Both the position numbers and the translations under genes were made by a program. Below the pieces are notes generated by a model, which did no database searches, was not told where the DNA came from, and worked only from the letters and a program-made list of their open reading frames with translations. DNA of 64,000 bases from Flavobacteriales bacterium (GTDB lineage Bacteria > Bacteroidota > Bacteroidia > Flavobacteriales_F > PHOS-HE28). Each line of letters begins with the position of its first letter. Position 1 is the first letter of the stretch. Shown in pieces: positions 15,946-24,296 of this stretch. Where the stretch lies: positions 434,001 to 498,000 of the forward strand of contig JAMLHB010000001.1 in assembly GCA_023957375.1 (NCBI GenBank), in the 5' to 3' direction.

Positions 15946-17016
15946 TCAATGGCTGGGCAGCCAGGCAAAACGCTGCACGGAGCGACCCTCGGCAGTGGTT
16001 ATTTGGGCGATGTAAAATCCTTCGGTACCGCCAAAGGGAACATGGCTGGTTCCGTCCGGCAATGCCATGGCCAGCACGGTGCGGCCCTCCATGTCCAGCA
16101 CGTGGAGCGTACCGGCCGGGGCTTCCCCCCGTTCGATCAGCAGCCCCGAAGCATCGGGCCGCAGCACGAAGGAAGGTGCTTCGTGGGCGGAAAGCCCTTG
16201 GGGAGTTCCCCAGATGGCATCCACCCACTCCGGATGGTCGATGTAGGGGTTGCGGTTGTCCTGCAGGGCGAACACGGCATTGTTGCGCGCGGTTTCCTTG
16301 GCGCTCACCGGGTCTTGGCCGTTCCATTCCACCAACTGCGCGGCCGCCCATGGGGACAGGTCGCCACCGGCCAGCATCGGGGAGCTCCAACCGGACATTT
16401 CACCGGCATAGCGCGTCACCATGTAGAAGTAAGTCCGCGCCAGATCGCCTTTGTATGCATCGATGGGTTCAAACACGGTTTGGCCATACCCGGGGCTTAC
16501 GCTCAGGCCCACCTTGGAGCCGTTCTGGCTGGTCCAGTCCGCGCTGCCCACTTCTCCGTAGGGCAGGTTGCCGCGCTTGTTGTTCACCCAACCGTCGGTG
16601 GGGTAAATGTGGAAGAGGTCCGTGCGCATCGGGTTTGCGCTGTTGAACCAGCTCTGCGGAAAGCTGTGCTCACGGTTGTAGCAATCTCCTTCGGCCCCGT
16701 AACTGCCGCACTGATCGCTGAACAGGGTGTATACATACGGGGGCGTGCCGTTCGGAATATCGCTGTAGATGTCCCACACCTTGTTGCCGGGCTTGGCATC
16801 GGTGGTGGCAAAGGCGTTCCACAGGGCATTGTACGAAAGTGCGTCGTGGTTGTCGATGATGTTGTGCAGAGCCATGCGCAAGGGCTGCCCGGTGAGGCCC
16901 TGGGCACTGTCGTAGTAGCCGGCGGGTGGCTGCGCGTTGACGCAGGTGGCCAGAACCAGCATGGAAACGGTGCCGGTCAACCAGGTGGACAGAAACCGTA
17001 CAGGGTGTTGATGCAT
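15946..17016 (-). CDS. secreted endonuclease I with T9SS sorting domain
   Basis: The 356-residue protein has a signal peptide at 1-29 (MHQHPVRF, ending CVNAQ) and an EndA/NucM nuclease domain including the motif NREHSFPQSWF. A C-terminal region from about 280 resembles the type IX secretion sorting domain (GTLHVLDMEGRTVL, GFYIAQITT). It should be exported and degrade DNA or RNA outside the cell for nutrients. The start at 17016 is preferred because it gives a normal signal peptide. An in-frame ATG at 17130 lies 4 nt behind a GACCTTTG box and cannot be excluded. Confidence 0.85.
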   Translation of the reverse strand: MHQHPVRFLSTWLTGTVSMLVLATCVNAQPPAGYYDSAQGLTGQPLRMALHNIIDNHDALSYNALWNAFATTDAKPGNKVWDIYSDIPNGTPPYVYTLFSDQCGSYGAEGDCYNREHSFPQSWFNSANPMRTDLFHIYPTDGWVNNKRGNLPYGEVGSADWTSQNGSKVGLSVSPGYGQTVFEPIDAYKGDLARTYFYMVTRYAGEMSGWSSPMLAGGDLSPWAAAQLVEWNGQDPVSAKETARNNAVFALQDNRNPYIDHPEWVDAIWGTPQGLSAHEAPSFVLRPDASGLLIERGEAPAGTLHVLDMEGRTVLAMALPDGTSHVPFGGTEGFYIAQITTAEGRSVQRFAWLPSH

Positions 17017-17223
17017 GGAGGTGTGAATGCTTGACTTCTTCCCTTGGTAGTGCCCGGCACCGGCTTTTGGGCCCGGCCCCGTGGGCTGCCACGGCCCAGC
17101 TTGGCCGACGGGTTCCATCCAAGGGATCATGGCGCAAAGGTCGGTCACATGGGCGAATGGTTCCTTGCCTGTTCGGCGGGCTACCGTGCAAAACCCTGGG
17201 CATGGATCCGCCGGCAGGGCCGC

Positions 17224-17253
17224 TTGCGGGATCGGTGGCTTGCCGTACTTTTG
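17224..17253 (+). promoter_or_regulatory. Bacteroidota-type promoter for the small exported protein
   Basis: TTG at 17224-17226 and TACTTTTG at 17246-17253 are separated by 19 bases, close to the -33/-7 layout known in Bacteroidota. The ATG at 17300 is 46 bases downstream. Confidence 0.55.
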
Positions 17254-17299
17254 GGTTCCGGCCCTGAACAAGCAGACCGGAACCCCAACCCGATCCCCG

Positions 17300-17734
17300 A
17301 TGAAGACCCATGCCCGCTATCTGATGTTTGCCGCTACCATGGCCGTGGCCGGGAGCGCACTGGCCCAAGGATCTCCTACACCGCCCCCGGGTACGGCCCC
17401 ATCTTCGGCACAAGCGGCGGATGAACCCGACATGGACCCGGCGTTTGTGTTCTTTGGTGCCGATTATCTAGCCCAAGAGGTGGGGGCCACTGCGGAACAG
17501 GCCGAACAGCTCCGTGCGATCGAGACCGACATTAACGACCGGCTGCGCAACATCGAACAGGATGCTCCCGACGTACGAAGCCCCAAGGTAAAGGCACTGT
17601 TGCAGGAACGCGGCCAACGGGAGACCAAGGTGTTGACCAAGGAGCAACTGGCCAAGGTGGACCAGTTGCGCCAGGAGGTGGTGCGTGAGCACGAGGCAAA
17701 GCACGAACTGGGGCGCCGCATCAGGGCGCAATAG
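17300..17734 (+). CDS. small exported protein with helical C-terminal half
   Basis: The 144-residue product has a signal peptide (MKTHARYLMFAATMAVAG, cut after ALAQ), a Pro/Ser/Ala-rich linker and a charged helical half. Phrases such as LTKEQLAKVDQLRQEV resemble the LTxxQ segments of Spy/CpxP-type periplasmic chaperones. That likeness is weak and the function is not established. Upstream in-frame ATGs (17081) are rejected because the promoter lies between them and 17300. Confidence 0.7.
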   Translation: MKTHARYLMFAATMAVAGSALAQGSPTPPPGTAPSSAQAADEPDMDPAFVFFGADYLAQEVGATAEQAEQLRAIETDINDRLRNIEQDAPDVRSPKVKALLQERGQRETKVLTKEQLAKVDQLRQEVVREHEAKHELGRRIRAQ

Positions 17735-17794
17735 CCCCGTGCCGTTGCAGGGATTCCATCCTTGGGCGGTTTGCCCTGCCGTGCGGCACGGCGA

Positions 17795-18154
17795 TCATTC
17801 CGGGCGGTCCAGGTCCTCAAACCGCAGGTCGTCATAAGGTGAAGGGGGGATATCGCCGCCATCAGCCGGGCTTTGGCCTTCGGGCTTGGGTGGAAACTCA
17901 CCCGTGGCCCTGATCCGTTCCAATGCGGCAAGGCTGTCCTGAAGGCCTTCCACGAACTTCTCGAAATCCTCCTTGTACAGGAAGATCTTGTGCTTTTCGT
18001 AGCTCACCCGGCCGTCGGCATCACTGCGTTTCTTCCGTTCCGTGATCGTCAGGAACAGGTCATTGCCACGGGTGCTCCGCACGTCGAAGTAATAGGTGCG
18101 CTTGCCCGCACGTACCACCTTGGAATAAACATCCTCGCGTTCCTCCTCTGTCAT
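17795..18154 (-). CDS. PUR-family (DUF3276) single-stranded nucleic acid-binding protein
   Basis: The 119-residue protein carries one PUR repeat typical of Bacteroidota: YSKVVRAGKRTYYFDVRST, LFLTITERKK and KHKIFLYKEDFEKF. PUR repeats bind single-stranded DNA and RNA as dimers. An acidic Pro-rich tail follows. The ATG at 18154 is chosen over 18199 because the promoter box TATCTTTG at 18181-18174 lies between them. Confidence 0.85.
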   Translation of the reverse strand: MTEEEREDVYSKVVRAGKRTYYFDVRSTRGNDLFLTITERKKRSDADGRVSYEKHKIFLYKEDFEKFVEGLQDSLAALERIRATGEFPPKPEGQSPADGGDIPPSPYDDLRFEDLDRPE

Positions 18155-18173
18155 GCCTTCCAACTTTGATTTC

Positions 18174-18181
18174 CAAAGATA
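18174..18181 (-). promoter_or_regulatory. -7 promoter element for the PUR-family gene
   Basis: TATCTTTG on the minus strand, ending 19 bases before the ATG at 18154, matches TAnnTTTG. Confidence 0.55.
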
Positions 18182-18285
18182 GAAGGATGCGCGGAACACA
18201 GTATCGTGTATTCAATTCGGCACATGCACGGCCATGGATGCGTGTTCCCTGTCCGAAATTGCGGGGTGCGGCGGGTTTTGGCGGG

Positions 18286-20169
18286 TTATTTCCCCCGGGC
18301 TTCCTCCAGCAGCTGTTCCTCGTGCATGGTGGCATATTCGCCCCGCAGTGCCAGCAGCTCCTGGTGGTTGCCTTGCTCCACGATGCGGCCATGACGGAGC
18401 ACGAGGATGTTGTCCGCTGCCTGCACCGCACTGATGCGGTGGCTGATGATGATGGTGGTGGTGACGCCTTTTCCCGCGTGCCTGAGCCCGCTGAGGATGG
18501 CTTCTTCCGTGGCGGTGTCCACGGCGCTCAACGCATCGTCCATGATCAGAATGTGCGGCTCGCGGACCAGGGCGCGTGCGATGCTCACCCGCTGTTTCTG
18601 CCCGCCGCTGAGCGTTACGCCGCGTTCGCCCAACAGGGTTTCGTACCCGTTGGGGAAATGGCGGATGTCCTGGTGTACTTGCGCGGTGCGCGCTGCCCGT
18701 TCCACGCGTTCCTTGATGTCCGGGGCGGGGTCCAGGCTGAAAGCAATGTTGTTGGTGATGGTGTCGCTGAACAAGAAGACGTCTTGAGGTACCACGCCCA
18801 AGGCCGTGCGCAACTTGTCCAATGAGACCTCGCGCAGGGGCGTGCCGTCCAGGAGCACTTCGCCCGAGGTGGGGTCGTACAGGCGGCACATCAGGTCCAC
18901 TAAGGTGCTCTTGCCGCTGCCGGTGTGGCCGGTAATGGCCAAGGTGCTGCCTGCTGGCACGTGGAAGCTGATGTTCTTCAACGCCTCGATCCCGGTTTCG
19001 GGATAGGTGAAGCCCACGTTGCGGAAGGTGATGGCACCCTTGACGGCCGGCAGGTGGTCGGCTTGGGTGGTGATCGTCGGGCGGGTGCCGAGGAACTCGT
19101 TCACCCGCTCCATGCTCACGGCGGCCTGCTGCACCTGGGAGGTGATCATGCCCAAGCTGGCAAAGGGCCACGTGAGCTTGTTCACGTACAGGGTGAACTC
19201 CGCCAGGTTGCCGATGGTCACCCCGCTGCCGCCTTGGATCAGCAGGATGCCGCCCACAAAGATCACCAGCGCGCTGCTGAGCCCCACCAGCAGCATGATG
19301 GAAGGCATGAACAAGGCGTCCACCTTGGCCTGTGCCAGGCTCGTTTTGCGGTAATCCTTGGCCGCCAGCCTGAACCGCGCCACCACCTGGTCCTCTTTCG
19401 CGTAGGCCTTGATCACCCGCATGCCGCTGAAGGATTCCTGGGCCATTGCGCTCAATCGGCTCTGTTGGCGCTGGGTGGCCATGCTGCGCTGGTTGATGGT
19501 TTCGCTCACCATGTAGATCGCCACGCTCAACAGCGGCAGTGGCGCCAGGGACCACAGCGTAAGCTCAACGTTCACGTCCAGCATCACCCACACGATCATC
19601 GCGGAGAGCACCACGAGGTTGCTGATGTACATCACTGCGGGACCGATGAACTGGCGCACCTTGCTGAGATCCTCGCTGATGCGGTTCATCAGGTCGCCGG
19701 TGCTGTTGTGCTTGTAGAATGCACGCTCCAGCCGTTGGTAGTGTGCATACACATCGTTCTTCAGGTCGTACTCGATCAGCCGGCTCACCACAATGATGGT
19801 TTGGCGGGTGAGGAACAGGAAAAACCCGCTCAGCAGGGTAAAGACCAGGAACAGGCCCGCATAGAACACGGCGAACCAAAGCACCTTGGCCTTCAACGCG
19901 GCATCATCCATGGGCCCGTCCAGCTTGGCCTGCAGGTCGATGCCCGTCCAGCCTGTCCAGCTTTGCAGCCGCTCCGGCACTTCCATGTGGCGCTCGCCCA
20001 CGGGCAGTTCCATCTGTGCGATGCCGTTGCCGATCAGGTTAAAGGCTTCGCGGACCACCTGGGGGGTGTACACCGTGAAGAGGCCGGTCAGGAAGATGAA
20101 CAGGAAGCCCAACAGCATGCGCCCCCGGTAACGGCTGAAGTAGGGCAGGGTGGAAAGCAATGGGCGCAT
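18286..20169 (-). CDS. ABC exporter, fused permease and ATPase (MsbA-like)
   Basis: The 627-residue half-transporter has six predicted membrane helices in the first 340 residues, with an unusually long periplasmic loop between helices 1 and 2 (about 50-90). The nucleotide-binding domain carries Walker A GHTGSGKST, the signature LSGGQKQR, Walker B ILIMDDALSAVD and the switch His (IISHR). It probably works as a homodimer exporting a lipid or drug-like substrate across the inner membrane. A promoter-like TACTTTTG lies at 20225-20232. Confidence 0.88.
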   Translation of the reverse strand: MRPLLSTLPYFSRYRGRMLLGFLFIFLTGLFTVYTPQVVREAFNLIGNGIAQMELPVGERHMEVPERLQSWTGWTGIDLQAKLDGPMDDAALKAKVLWFAVFYAGLFLVFTLLSGFFLFLTRQTIIVVSRLIEYDLKNDVYAHYQRLERAFYKHNSTGDLMNRISEDLSKVRQFIGPAVMYISNLVVLSAMIVWVMLDVNVELTLWSLAPLPLLSVAIYMVSETINQRSMATQRQQSRLSAMAQESFSGMRVIKAYAKEDQVVARFRLAAKDYRKTSLAQAKVDALFMPSIMLLVGLSSALVIFVGGILLIQGGSGVTIGNLAEFTLYVNKLTWPFASLGMITSQVQQAAVSMERVNEFLGTRPTITTQADHLPAVKGAITFRNVGFTYPETGIEALKNISFHVPAGSTLAITGHTGSGKSTLVDLMCRLYDPTSGEVLLDGTPLREVSLDKLRTALGVVPQDVFLFSDTITNNIAFSLDPAPDIKERVERAARTAQVHQDIRHFPNGYETLLGERGVTLSGGQKQRVSIARALVREPHILIMDDALSAVDTATEEAILSGLRHAGKGVTTTIIISHRISAVQAADNILVLRHGRIVEQGNHQELLALRGEYATMHEEQLLEEARGK

Positions 20170-20182
20170 GCCGGAGGGGTGC

Positions 20183-20190
20183 TACATTTG
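20183..20190 (+). promoter_or_regulatory. possible -7 element for the leucine dehydrogenase operon
   Basis: TACATTTG matches the consensus but lies 181 bases before the ATG and has no clear -33 partner, so its use is uncertain. Confidence 0.3.
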
Positions 20191-20224
20191 CCCGCCCGAA
20201 AGGACAAGGCGGCAGCAGGCCGCG

Positions 20225-20232
20225 CAAAAGTA
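20225..20232 (-). promoter_or_regulatory. -7 promoter element for the ABC exporter
   Basis: TACTTTTG on the minus strand fits TAnnTTTG and is 55 bases before the ATG at 20169. Confidence 0.45.
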
Positions 20233-20371
20233 GACCGGCATGGGCCGGTGCGAAAATGATGAACCCGGTGCCAGCCAAGCCCCCAAGGACGGTCCATGGG
20301 GCGGCGGGCCACTACCACCAGAATAGTTGCACGCACGCCGTGCCCCATCCAACAAAGCACTCGATCAAGCC

Positions 20372-21475
20372 ATGAGTTTGACAACAGCGGAAAAGCCGGC
20401 CACCAGTGGCGCGGTCATCGAACGAATGAAGGAACACGGCCATGAGGAAGTCTTGTTCTGCAATGATGCGGCCACTGGCCTGCGCAGCATCATCGCCCTG
20501 CACGACACCACCTTGGGCCCGGCCCTGGGCGGCACGCGCATGTGGCCATACGCCAGCGAGGCCGAGGCACTGGAGGACGTGCTGCGTCTCAGCCGCGGCA
20601 TGACCTATAAAAGCGCCTTGGCCGGGCTTGACCTCGGCGGGGGAAAGGCCGTCATCATCGGTGACGCACGCACCGGCAAAACCGAGGCCATGTTCCGGCG
20701 GTTCGGCCGTTTCGTGGAAAGCCTCAACGGACGATACATCACCGCGGAGGACGTGGGCATGAGCGTGACCGAGATGGTCAACATCCGCAAGGAAACGCAA
20801 TACGTGGTGGGCCTGCCCGTGAGCATGGGCGGCAGCGGCGACCCCTCACCGGTCACCGCCTACGGCGTGTATTGCGGCATGAAGGCCGCCGCCAAGTTCG
20901 CCTACGGCACCGACGACCTGCGCAAGCGCAAGGTGGCCGTGCAAGGTGCAGGCAACGTGGGCCATCATTTGGTGGGCTACCTGATCAAGGACGGGGCCAC
21001 CGTGTTCCTCACCGACATCCACGACGACAAGCTGGCCGCCGTTAAGAAGGAGCATGCGGCCGTGAACATCGTGAAACCCGATGAGATCATCGGCTTGGAC
21101 GTGGATATCTACTCGCCCTGCGCGCTGGGCGCCACCATCAACGACCAAACCCTTCCGCAGCTCAAGTGCAGCGTGGTGGCCGGTTCGGCCAACAACCAAC
21201 TGGCCGACGAGGAGAAGCACGGTAGGGCATTGGTGGACAAAGGCATCCTCTACGCGCCCGATTTCCTGGTCAATGCCGGGGGCATCATCAATTGCGCCTG
21301 GGAGCGGCGCGGGTACAACCGCGACGCCGCACTGGCGCAAACCGAGGACATCTACCGCACCGCGCAGGACATCTTCGTGCGCAGCCGGGAGGAACGCATT
21401 CCCACCTATTTGGCCGCAAACCAGGCCGCCGAACAGCGCATCCGCAGCATGCGACAGGCCGGCCTGTCCTTCTGA
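20372..21475 (+). CDS. leucine (branched-chain amino acid) dehydrogenase
   Basis: The 367-residue enzyme matches leucine dehydrogenase in length and motifs: GPALGGTRMWPY, the catalytic-lysine segment LDLGGGKAVI, the NAD site GAGNVGHH and the C-terminal SANNQL. It interconverts leucine, isoleucine or valine with their 2-oxo acids using NAD. It leads the nusB-DUF1573-yajC-coaE cluster, a conserved Bacteroidota order. In-frame sequence upstream of 20372 lacks conservation, so the shorter start was used. Confidence 0.88.
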   Translation: MSLTTAEKPATSGAVIERMKEHGHEEVLFCNDAATGLRSIIALHDTTLGPALGGTRMWPYASEAEALEDVLRLSRGMTYKSALAGLDLGGGKAVIIGDARTGKTEAMFRRFGRFVESLNGRYITAEDVGMSVTEMVNIRKETQYVVGLPVSMGGSGDPSPVTAYGVYCGMKAAAKFAYGTDDLRKRKVAVQGAGNVGHHLVGYLIKDGATVFLTDIHDDKLAAVKKEHAAVNIVKPDEIIGLDVDIYSPCALGATINDQTLPQLKCSVVAGSANNQLADEEKHGRALVDKGILYAPDFLVNAGGIINCAWERRGYNRDAALAQTEDIYRTAQDIFVRSREERIPTYLAANQAAEQRIRSMRQAGLSF

Positions 21476-21493
21476 TCCCCCTGTGCACGCTCC

Positions 21494-22441
21494 ATGCTCA
21501 ACCGACGGTTTCTCCGCACCAAGGTGTTCCAGGCCCTCTACGCACATGAACAAAGTGCGGGAGGAAGTGCCGCCAAGCACGAAAAGGAACTGCTGCTGGG
21601 CCTGGACCGCACCTACGGCCTCTACATCCACCTGCTGTTGCTGGTGGGAGAGATGCGCAGACTGGCGGAAAACCGCATCGACGGCCGGAAGGCCAAGCGC
21701 ATGCCCACGCAGGAGGACCTGGCGCCCAACAGGTACTTCGTGGACAACCCCTTTCTGGTGAAGCTCAGCGAAAGCAGGGTGCTCCTGGAAGAAAGCGAGA
21801 AACGAAAAGTGGGCTGGGTTGGTGAAAAGGACCTGTTGACCCAACTGTACAAACGCGTGGAAGCCAGTGCCGAGTTCAACGAATACATGGCGGCAGGCAC
21901 CAGGTCCGAAGCGGCGGAGCGCAAGCTGCTAGTGGACCTGTTCGTGGAGCACATTGCACAAGACCCCGGCCTGCACGAGCATGTGGAGTCACGATCGATC
22001 CATTGGCTCGAGGACCTGGACCTGGCCTGCACCATGGTGAAACGCACCTTGGAAACCATGGCCCTGCGCGACGCCGACATCCACTTGGACGGGCCGGGCG
22101 AGGATGCGGCCGAAGAGCGTGAATTCATCACCACGCTTTATCGCAACACCATCCAAAACAAGGAGGAGGACGAAAGGCTGATCGCCGAGCGCGCGCGCAA
22201 TTGGGAAGCAGACCGCATTACCCTCAGCGACATGCTGCTCATGCGCATGGCACTTACCGAGGCCCGCAGCTTCGAGCTGATCCCCGTGAAGGTGACACTG
22301 AACGAGTACATCGAGATCGCCAAGGCGTACAGCACCCCAAAGAGCAAGAACTTCATCAATGGCATCTTGGACAAGCTCTTCGCCGAAATGAAGGAGAACG
22401 GCACCATCCACAAGGTGGGAAGGGGGTTGCTGGAGCACTGA
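21494..22441 (+). CDS. nusB: transcription antitermination factor NusB, long Bacteroidota form
   Basis: The 315-residue protein begins with the NusB hallmark NRRFLRTKVFQALYAHEQS. It ends with the core C-terminal helices (RITLSDMLLMRMALTEAR, KVTLNEYIEIAKAY, FINGILDKLF). The middle, about 90-200, is an insertion characteristic of Bacteroidota NusB, roughly doubling the 140-residue Escherichia coli protein. It pairs with S10 (NusE) in rRNA antitermination. It lies 18 bp after leucine dehydrogenase. Confidence 0.92.
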   Translation: MLNRRFLRTKVFQALYAHEQSAGGSAAKHEKELLLGLDRTYGLYIHLLLLVGEMRRLAENRIDGRKAKRMPTQEDLAPNRYFVDNPFLVKLSESRVLLEESEKRKVGWVGEKDLLTQLYKRVEASAEFNEYMAAGTRSEAAERKLLVDLFVEHIAQDPGLHEHVESRSIHWLEDLDLACTMVKRTLETMALRDADIHLDGPGEDAAEEREFITTLYRNTIQNKEEDERLIAERARNWEADRITLSDMLLMRMALTEARSFELIPVKVTLNEYIEIAKAYSTPKSKNFINGILDKLFAEMKENGTIHKVGRGLLEH

Positions 22442-22455
22442 ACACGGACGGGCAC

Positions 22456-22956
22456 ATGCAAACCAGATCACGCAGGACCATCCCTTCAACCATGTGGCTG
22501 ACGCTTGCCCTGGCCTGCTGTACGGCGGCCTGCCGGCTAACCGACCACAGTGAGAACGATCTCGGCGAGATCTCCACGCGCGACTTCCAGATCCCGGCAT
22601 CCGGGTTCCAAGATACCGATCCATCGCGCCAGCCCACCATCACCTTCGATTCCACCGCGCTGGACATTGGGCGCATCGCCGAGGGCGCACAGGTGGAAAA
22701 AACCTACCGCTTCACCAACCGCGGGAAGATCGACCTGGTGATCACCGATGTACGGGCCTCCTGCGGATGCACCGTGGCCAAAAACTGGCCGCGCATGCCC
22801 ATCGCGCCCGGCGCAAGTTCGGCCATCACCGTGAACTTCAACAGCGAAGGACGCCCCGGTAAACAGCACAAGACCATTACCGTGGTGGCCAACACCAACC
22901 CGCCCACCACGGTGCTCACCTTGTCGGGCGAAGTAGTGGCCCCCGGCACACCCTGA
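22456..22956 (+). CDS. DUF1573 lipoprotein
   Basis: The 166-residue protein has a lipoprotein-type N-terminus with Cys residues after a hydrophobic stretch (LALACCTAAC). A DUF1573 immunoglobulin-like domain follows (FDIGRI-type start, then VRASCGCTVAKNWP and NFNSEGRPGKQHKTI). The CGC motif is the family hallmark. DUF1573 proteins are common in Bacteroidota envelopes without an assigned role. It lies between nusB and yajC in the standard order. Confidence 0.85.
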   Translation: MQTRSRRTIPSTMWLTLALACCTAACRLTDHSENDLGEISTRDFQIPASGFQDTDPSRQPTITFDSTALDIGRIAEGAQVEKTYRFTNRGKIDLVITDVRASCGCTVAKNWPRMPIAPGASSAITVNFNSEGRPGKQHKTITVVANTNPPTTVLTLSGEVVAPGTP

Positions 22957-22993
22957 CCATTCATTCACCACCCTGCAAATTCACCCTGATCCC

Positions 22994-23326
22994 ATGAACA
23001 CCCTTTCCATTCTGCTGCAGGCAAGCGGCCAAGGCGGCGCCGGCATGAGCACCATCATCATGATGCTGCTGCTCTTCGTCGTGTTCTACTTCTTCATGAT
23101 CCGGCCCCAGCAAAAGAAGGCCAAGGATGCGCGCAAATTCCGCGAGAACCTCCAGAAGGGTGCACGCGTGGTGACCATTGGCGGCCTGCACGGCAAGGTG
23201 GTGGAAGTGAACGAGAAGACCGTGCTGCTGGAAGCCACCGACGGCGTGAAGCTGCGCTTTGAAAAAAGCGCCATTGCCATGGACCACAGCATGCAGCTTA
23301 CCGAGGAAACGGCCAAGACGGCCTGA
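22994..23326 (+). CDS. yajC: Sec translocase accessory subunit YajC
   Basis: This 110-residue protein has one membrane helix at about 20-36 followed by the YajC signature FFMIRPQQKKAKDARKFR and GARVVTIGGLHGKVVE. It associates with SecDF in the inner membrane. It sits directly before coaE as in many Bacteroidota. Confidence 0.92.
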   Translation: MNTLSILLQASGQGGAGMSTIIMMLLLFVVFYFFMIRPQQKKAKDARKFRENLQKGARVVTIGGLHGKVVEVNEKTVLLEATDGVKLRFEKSAIAMDHSMQLTEETAKTA

Positions 23327-23341
23327 TCACCGGGCGCCGGC

Positions 23342-23932
23342 ATGTTCACCGTAGGGGTTGCCGGTGGCATCGGCAGCGGCAAAAGCACCGTATGCCGCGT
23401 CTTCAGCGTGCTGGGCATCCCCGTGTTCAGTTCGGACGATGAGGGCAAACGCCTGCTAGGGGAGGATGACCGGTTGCGCGCGCAGTTGTCAGCGGCCTTC
23501 GGCGAGGGCGTGTTGGCCGGCGGCAAGCTGGACCGCCGTGCCTTGGCTGCCCGGGTGTTCAACAACCCGGCTGCGTTGCAGCGCCTCAATGCCATCGTCC
23601 ATCCCGCCGTGCGCAATGCGTTTGCCGCTTGGGCCGTGGCACAGCATGCACCTTATGTGATCAATGAGGCCGCCATCCTGGTGGAAACCGGCGGACATGA
23701 ACAACTGGACCACTTGGTGGTGGTTACCGCGCCCGAGCAGGAAAGAATACGCCGGGTAGTGGAACGAGACGGTGCAACGGAAGCCCAAGTGCGGGCACGC
23801 ATGCAGCACCAAACCGATGACCGTGCACGGCTCGCCGTGGCCGGAAGCGTGATCACCAACGACAACCGCGCAATGGTAATACCCCAGGTGTTGGCCGTGC
23901 ACCATAAGCTGATGAACCTCGCGCGTGCATGA
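23342..23932 (+). CDS. coaE: dephospho-CoA kinase
   Basis: The 196-residue kinase starts with the P-loop GGIGSGKSTVCRVF at about 9-22 and carries the substrate-binding region FSSDDEGKRLL and the lid segment MQHQTDDRARLA. It phosphorylates dephospho-CoA in the last step of CoA synthesis. The preceding step genes coaBC are at 49203. Its stop overlaps the next start by four bases (ATGA). Confidence 0.92.
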   Translation: MFTVGVAGGIGSGKSTVCRVFSVLGIPVFSSDDEGKRLLGEDDRLRAQLSAAFGEGVLAGGKLDRRALAARVFNNPAALQRLNAIVHPAVRNAFAAWAVAQHAPYVINEAAILVETGGHEQLDHLVVVTAPEQERIRRVVERDGATEAQVRARMQHQTDDRARLAVAGSVITNDNRAMVIPQVLAVHHKLMNLARA

Positions 23933-24207
23933 CGGCCCAGCGCAACCTTCCGCTCAGTACCGTGACACTGGTGTTCGGGGCACTGGGGATCCCCTTGGCC
24001 TTCCTGCGTCAATTGTGCGTGCCGGCCTTGATCATGGCGTTGCTGGCCATCGCCTTCCATTTCCTGGGCCGCCGCCTGATCGCCAAGGGCGGCGCTTATG
24101 GTCCAGGCAGCATCAAGCATTCGCTGTGGGGCTTCAGGCTGGCCGCGGTGGCCGGTGCTTCCGCCGTGCTGATGTGGGTGCTGTGGGGCACTGGCCTCCT
24201 GTTGTAG
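23929..24207 (+). CDS. small membrane protein
   Basis: The 92-residue protein overlaps coaE by ATGA, so translation is coupled. It has three likely membrane helices (about 8-22, 28-45, 68-90) and no recognisable motif. It is the last gene before the terminator at 24247-24273. Confidence 0.65.
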   Translation: MTAQRNLPLSTVTLVFGALGIPLAFLRQLCVPALIMALLAIAFHFLGRRLIAKGGAYGPGSIKHSLWGFRLAAVAGASAVLMWVLWGTGLLL

Positions 24208-24246
24208 CCTGGCAGGCCAAGCGGAACGGAAGAACGTGGCGGCATG

Positions 24247-24273
24247 AAAAAGCCCCGGAGTTTCCGGGGCTTT
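24247..24273. terminator. bidirectional terminator between the coaE and dnaA units
   Basis: An 11-bp perfect stem AAAGCCCCGGA/TCCGGGGCTTT with a 3-base loop (24249-24273) is flanked by A and T runs. It can serve the rightward coaE operon and leftward dnaA. Confidence 0.85.
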
Positions 24274-24296
24274 CCACAATGCATGGCCACTGCGGG

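Noticed and set aside
15031..17034. 667-codon plus-strand ORF
   Set aside because: It lies antisense to three well-supported genes (PaaG-like, part of PaaH-like, endonuclease I) and its His/Gln-rich translation is a typical shadow of GC-rich coding DNA.
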